A program made the translations under genes and the position numbers. Of a stretch of DNA of 64,000 nucleotides, positions 61,118 through 64,000 are shown piece after piece. The notes beneath the pieces were generated by a model, which saw only the letters and a list, made by a program, of their open reading frames with translations, did not search any database and was not told the DNA's origin. Position 1 is the first letter of the stretch. Every line of letters starts with the position of its first letter. This stretch comes from Clostridium thermobutyricum (lineage in GTDB: Bacteria > Bacillota > Clostridia > Ch29): assembly GCA_016842005.1 (NCBI GenBank), contig JAENYD010000003.1, positions 1-64,000 of the forward strand, written 5' to 3'.

Positions 61118-61203
61118 GTACACATGCATATGCTTTTTTTACTGTGGTTGTGGGGATGCTGCTGTATTGCCTGTTTAAAGCGGCTTGCAGATACGGGGGA
61201 TGA
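61114..61203 (+). CDS. 29-residue single-helix membrane microprotein
   Basis: An ATG overlapping the TGA of the preceding gene opens a 29-codon frame, MSTHAYAFFTVVVGMLLYCL and then a basic FKAACRYGG end. The middle is one plausible transmembrane helix. The frame stops four bases before the GTG of the next gene, so it exactly fills the gap and probably couples translation of the two flanking genes. It is absent from the ORF track because of its length. The competing track frame (61124) would extend the oxidoreductase with an implausible Cys/Trp-rich tail. Confidence 0.6.
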   Translation: MSTHAYAFFTVVVGMLLYCLFKAACRYGG

Positions 61204-61207
61204 TACT

Positions 61208-62287
61208 GTGAAGGTGGCTATTATCGGAGGGGGCCTGTCCGGTCTTTCCTGCGCCCATGAACTGGAAAAACATAATATCAGGCCGGTGGTATATGAGAGA
61301 CAGCACTATATAGGGGCACCGTATCCCCTTGTTACTGCAGCCATTCAGATTTGGCACAGGCCCGTCAAAGATGTTATAGAATATTACAGGAATGCATTCG
61401 GTATCAGCATCAACCCTCTGAACACAGTTAAAAAGCTGGTCCATTGCTCTCCAAACCGGGAAAATGTAATAAGGGGAAGCAATCTGGGGTATCTTCTCAA
61501 GAGAGGCAGGGACCGGGACTCCTTGAATAACCAGGTGTATTCACAACTGAAAAAGACTGAAATACGGTTAAATGAAATCGGGGATTACCGGATGCTCTCC
61601 AGACAATATGATGTGGTGGTCATAGCAACCGGCAATCCTGTTCTTACCGAGGAGCTGGGATGCTGGCAGACCTGGCTGGATGCCTATGTCAGGGGGGCAG
61701 TGGTACTGGGGGATTTTGACCCGAATACTGCGGTTATATGGTTCAATAAGAGTTATTGCAAAAACGGGTATGCGTATCTTCTCCCCTTTGACAGTAAAAA
61801 AGCGGCTCTTCACCTGGTCGTAACCAACGTGGACGAAAGGGATATAGACAGATACTGGGAAATGTTTCTGTATTCGGAAAACCTGAAATACACAATGGTA
61901 GAAGAATTCGAGCAGCGTCACACGAGCGGGTTTGCATATCCGCTAAAACTGGGGAATCTGTATTTTGTGGGAAACGCCTGCGGAGGACTGGATCCGTTCC
62001 TGGGCTTCGGGCACCTGAATGCAATTGTGACAGGGGTCATGGCTGCCCGGTCCGTAGCCGGAGGCAAAGATTATGAGAAGCTTCTGAAGGGCATTCTGAA
62101 GAACCTCAGGTGGAGGCTTGAATTCAGAAAGCTGTTCAATACCCTGGATGACAGGGATTATGACCGGCTGATAACTGCGATCGGACTGCCGGGGATAAGG
62201 CATCTGCTGTATCATACCAACTTTAACGTTTTCAAATATGGCTCGCTGGCGATTAGACTGCTGTCCGGGGATAATAAACTGACATAG
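61208..62287 (+). CDS. FAD-dependent oxidoreductase, geranylgeranyl-reductase-like (paralog B)
   Basis: A 359-residue flavoprotein paralogous to the gene at 58996. The FAD motif is IIGGGLSGLSCAHELEKH, the second motif GNLYFVGNACGGLDPFLGFG, and the C-terminus contains YDRLITAIGLPGIRHLLY. The ORF track starts 28 codons upstream. The GTG at 61208, after GGGGGATGATACT, is preferred because the protein then begins at the Rossmann strand as in its paralog. Substrate unknown. It ends six bases before the convergent gerB-type gene. Confidence 0.78.
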   Translation: MKVAIIGGGLSGLSCAHELEKHNIRPVVYERQHYIGAPYPLVTAAIQIWHRPVKDVIEYYRNAFGISINPLNTVKKLVHCSPNRENVIRGSNLGYLLKRGRDRDSLNNQVYSQLKKTEIRLNEIGDYRMLSRQYDVVVIATGNPVLTEELGCWQTWLDAYVRGAVVLGDFDPNTAVIWFNKSYCKNGYAYLLPFDSKKAALHLVVTNVDERDIDRYWEMFLYSENLKYTMVEEFEQRHTSGFAYPLKLGNLYFVGNACGGLDPFLGFGHLNAIVTGVMAARSVAGGKDYEKLLKGILKNLRWRLEFRKLFNTLDDRDYDRLITAIGLPGIRHLLYHTNFNVFKYGSLAIRLLSGDNKLT

Positions 62288-62293
62288 GGACAA

Positions 62294-63424
62294 TCAGCTT
62301 ATGGATTTAGGGCTTTTTTCAGTCTTTGACCTGAGGGTTGAGATTAAAAGAAGAAGGGCAGGGATTACGAACGAAACAGTCAGGCTGAAAAAGGGGAAGA
62401 TGGTTTGTATATACCGGTTGATGCCTGCTATATTGTCCGCCGAGGCTATGGAAAGGACGATAATAAGCACTCCGGCAGGTATAATCATATACCTGTATGA
62501 CCTGAAGCCAAAGAACTGTGATATGGACAGGACAGATACGTAGTAGAAAATCGTAATCTTCAGAAAAATACCTATGGTCCATACCCCTATTATGAGGATA
62601 TCCATTTTTTCAATGTACTGTCCCAGCCGGGCCAGCCTTACAAAAAGCAGGGCAGGGAACATAAGGTGTTCTGTGAGCTGGCCGTATACTGCTATGGTAA
62701 GGACTCCTGCTTCCATGGCCAGGCCCAGTATTAACACCGCAACAAAGATATTTTTTTTTATCCCCGCCCTGTCACTGACAAAGGGTATCAGCTGGAGAAC
62801 CACAACAGCTTCAATGATCCATGCCTGTATCAATATGCTACCCCTGATGGCCGGCTTGATGCCGTCGGCTAAAACCGGAAGAAAGTTCTTGAAATCCATA
62901 TTGGGTATGTTAATCAGCGGAATGAATATCAGAATGATCAAGCCGAGGGGGAGAAACAATTCATTTATACGCGCGATTACCTCCAGCCCCATTGTTACCG
63001 CATAGGCGGCCACCATTATTACTACTATGCTGTATACTATCATGGGGGAATCCGGGTTGTACGCAATAAGAAAAAGCTCCCCCAGTTCCCTTGTAACGGT
63101 CCAGGCAGCCATAAGGAAAAAGTATATATAAACAAGTCCTACAGCCTTACCCAGAGGTTTCCCGAGGATATCGCAGGCATATTGCAACAGGGTTTTTTCG
63201 GGATACCTGAGACCCAGCAGCAGGAAGATATAAATTATGACAGTTGCCGCCGCAGTACCCAGTATTACTGATATCCACGCATCGCGCTTTGCCTCCTGGG
63301 CAACGTATGCAGGAAGAAATACATCGATAGTCGCAATCATAAGAACCAGCATCAGGAAAGACAGCTGCAGGGATGAAATTTTCCCTTTCTCCAGCATATG
63401 ACAGGAAACTGTTGTTTTGTTCAT
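62294..63424 (-). CDS. spore germination receptor subunit B (GerAB/GerKB permease family)
   Basis: A 376-residue, ten-helix APC-superfamily protein that binds germinant in the receptor complex. KISSLQLSFLMLVLMIATID at the N-terminus and the TRELGELFLIAYNPDSPM region are typical of endospore GerAB proteins. The ORF track extends to 63451; AAGGATGGTG supports the ATG at 63424. It is the natural third subunit for the gerA/gerC pair at 55787-58638 but is inverted and separated from them by a group of seven genes. Confidence 0.9.
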   Translation of the reverse strand: MNKTTVSCHMLEKGKISSLQLSFLMLVLMIATIDVFLPAYVAQEAKRDAWISVILGTAAATVIIYIFLLLGLRYPEKTLLQYACDILGKPLGKAVGLVYIYFFLMAAWTVTRELGELFLIAYNPDSPMIVYSIVVIMVAAYAVTMGLEVIARINELFLPLGLIILIFIPLINIPNMDFKNFLPVLADGIKPAIRGSILIQAWIIEAVVVLQLIPFVSDRAGIKKNIFVAVLILGLAMEAGVLTIAVYGQLTEHLMFPALLFVRLARLGQYIEKMDILIIGVWTIGIFLKITIFYYVSVLSISQFFGFRSYRYMIIPAGVLIIVLSIASADNIAGINRYIQTIFPFFSLTVSFVIPALLLLISTLRSKTEKSPKSIS

Positions 63425-63546
63425 GTGCACCATCCTTGTGGTCTTGTTCAATCAGTCCTGTCTTCTATTATTTGTCGAAATCCCGGGCGATATTCCCTAA
63501 CTGGAGCAATTAACCCTGTCCAAAATAGAATAGTATTACCAACCCG

Positions 63547-63582
63547 GATGCCGGGACAGCCAGGACCTTGTCCCTTAGCATC
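63547..63582. repeat. strong inverted repeat in the gerB-pgm intergenic region
   Basis: GATGC plus GGGACA pairs with TGTCCC plus GCATC around a ten-base core. It could be the leader of the minus-strand gerB-type gene. The remainder of 63425-63857 has a T-rich tract (63640-63680) and no supportable gene. Confidence 0.5.
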
Positions 63583-63726
63583 ACGTCTTCCCTCCCGCCC
63601 ATCTCACCGGAGCCTGGGCTTCCTCGGGAGTACAAACAAAAAGTACCGTCCCGTTTGTTTCTTTATGTTTTTATTCTTCTTTTGTTCCAGGATTGAAAAT
63701 TTCTTCATGGGAAATTCAACTAAAAA

Positions 63727-63756
63727 TTGTTAAGCCCTTTTGTTTGTGAGTATAAT
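63727..63756 (+). promoter_or_regulatory. sigma-A promoter of the phosphohexomutase gene
   Basis: TTGTTA and a consensus TATAAT are separated by 18 bases, about 100 bp before the gene start. Confidence 0.6.
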
Positions 63757-63857
63757 ATATGTATAGGCCATACAGCCGTATATAGTCACAAAAATAATTT
63801 TTCCGGTTATTTTGGAGAACTGCTCCCGCTGAAATCATGCTGACAGGGGTGAATGCT

Positions 63858-64000
63858 TTGAACTGTATGATGGAGTACCAGTGCTGGCTTGACAGCAGTT
63901 ATATTGATGAAGACACCAAGAGAGAACTTATGTCCATAAGGAATGACCCGGGAGAAATTGAGGACAGGTTTTACAGGCATCTTGAGTTTGGGACAGCAGG
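63858..64000 (+). CDS. phosphoglucomutase/phosphomannomutase, N-terminal fragment (runs off the window)
   Basis: The 47 visible codons read MEYQCWLDSSYIDEDTKREL and then EIEDRFYRHLEFGTAG, the N-terminus of alpha-D-phosphohexomutases of the PgcA type, just before the LRG and TASHNP motifs. Gene is cut by the window end. AGGGGTG six bases before a TTG suggests the TTG start at 63858. In-frame ATG codons follow three and four codons later. Confidence 0.85.
   Translation, partial: MNCMMEYQCWLDSSYIDEDTKRELMSIRNDPGEIEDRFYRHLEFGTA

Noticed and set aside
61124-61207. Upstream extension of paralog B from the ORF track
   Set aside because: The extension would add a Cys/Trp-rich tail absent from the paralog. 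The same bases encode a better-supported 29-codon frame coupled to the previous stop, and a ribosome binding site precedes the GTG at 61208.
1-64000. CRISPR arrays, insertion sequences, prophage or dedicated defence islands
   Set aside because: No regularly spaced repeats, transposase-like or phage-like ORFs, or recognisable defence genes were seen when reading the ORF track and the intergenic sequence.
1-64000. tRNA and rRNA genes
   Set aside because: No cloverleaf-like sequence with a GTTCGAATC-type T-loop and no rRNA-like conserved blocks were noticed; a tRNAscan run would be decisive.

Overview
The window reads as chromosomal DNA of an anaerobic, endospore-forming Gram-positive bacterium of the class Clostridia. 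The support is three Ger-type germination receptor subunits, an SLH-domain exoprotein, two oxygen-sensitive glycyl-radical components, sigma-54 promoters, a T-box leader, strong AGGAGG-type ribosome binding sites and moderate GC. I cannot name a genus. I saw no rRNA, tRNA, IS element, prophage or CRISPR array.

Layout. (1) 1-6.9 kb is a patchy region: an alpha/beta hydrolase, two divergent membrane-protein genes (DUF421 and DUF3810 types) that have both lost their 5' ends at one shared junction, a PAS-domain stub of a probable sigma-54 activator, then a sigma-54 promoter driving a CitMHS transporter and two AtuA-family genes. (2) 7-20 kb is an aromatic amino acid supercluster. The minus-strand trpEGDCFBA operon has a Trp T-box leader whose antiterminator/terminator module is duplicated. 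The divergent plus-strand aroF-aroC-aroA-tyrA-pheA operon is preceded by a 53-codon leader peptide packed with Tyr, Phe and Trp codons and a terminator hairpin, which together look like a ribosome-mediated attenuator. (3) 20-25 kb holds citG, a GntR/FCD regulator, aconitase and NADP-isocitrate dehydrogenase, with the same ATACAG-type sequence before citG, gntR and acn, suggesting one small regulon. (4) 25-32 kb holds a PrcB-like lipoprotein, a very large alpha-2-macroglobulin-like lipoprotein without a visible thioester motif, and a translationally coupled membrane-anchored MEMO-family protein. (5) 32-36 kb is a glycyl-radical activase and HypD-type trans-4-hydroxy-L-proline dehydratase behind a textbook sigma-54 promoter and a 54-bp palindrome. 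(6) 36-42 kb contains single genes (Sir2, ProX, rhodanese, a MEDS stub, a PNPOx-like protein, a GH18-SLH protein). (7) 42-44 kb is aminotransferase-panB. (8) 44-56 kb is a nucleotidyltransferase fused to a degenerate phosphomannomutase domain, followed by a 2896-residue cyclic beta-1,2-glucan synthase. (9) 55.8-63.4 kb is a sporulation/germination neighbourhood: gerA and gerC subunits lie 25 bp behind the glucan synthase, the gerB-type permease is inverted about 4 kb away, and between them sit two paralogous FAD-dependent oxidoreductases, two tiny helical proteins, a four-to-five-helix membrane protein and a 29-residue one-helix protein. (10) A phosphoglucomutase/phosphomannomutase gene starts at the right edge.

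The strongest candidates for something undescribed are the aromatic-rich leader peptide of the aro operon, the partially duplicated T-box, a three-way-junction intergenic element found upstream of atuA and sir2 with apparent covariation, and the FAD-paralog/microprotein cluster inside the split germination locus.
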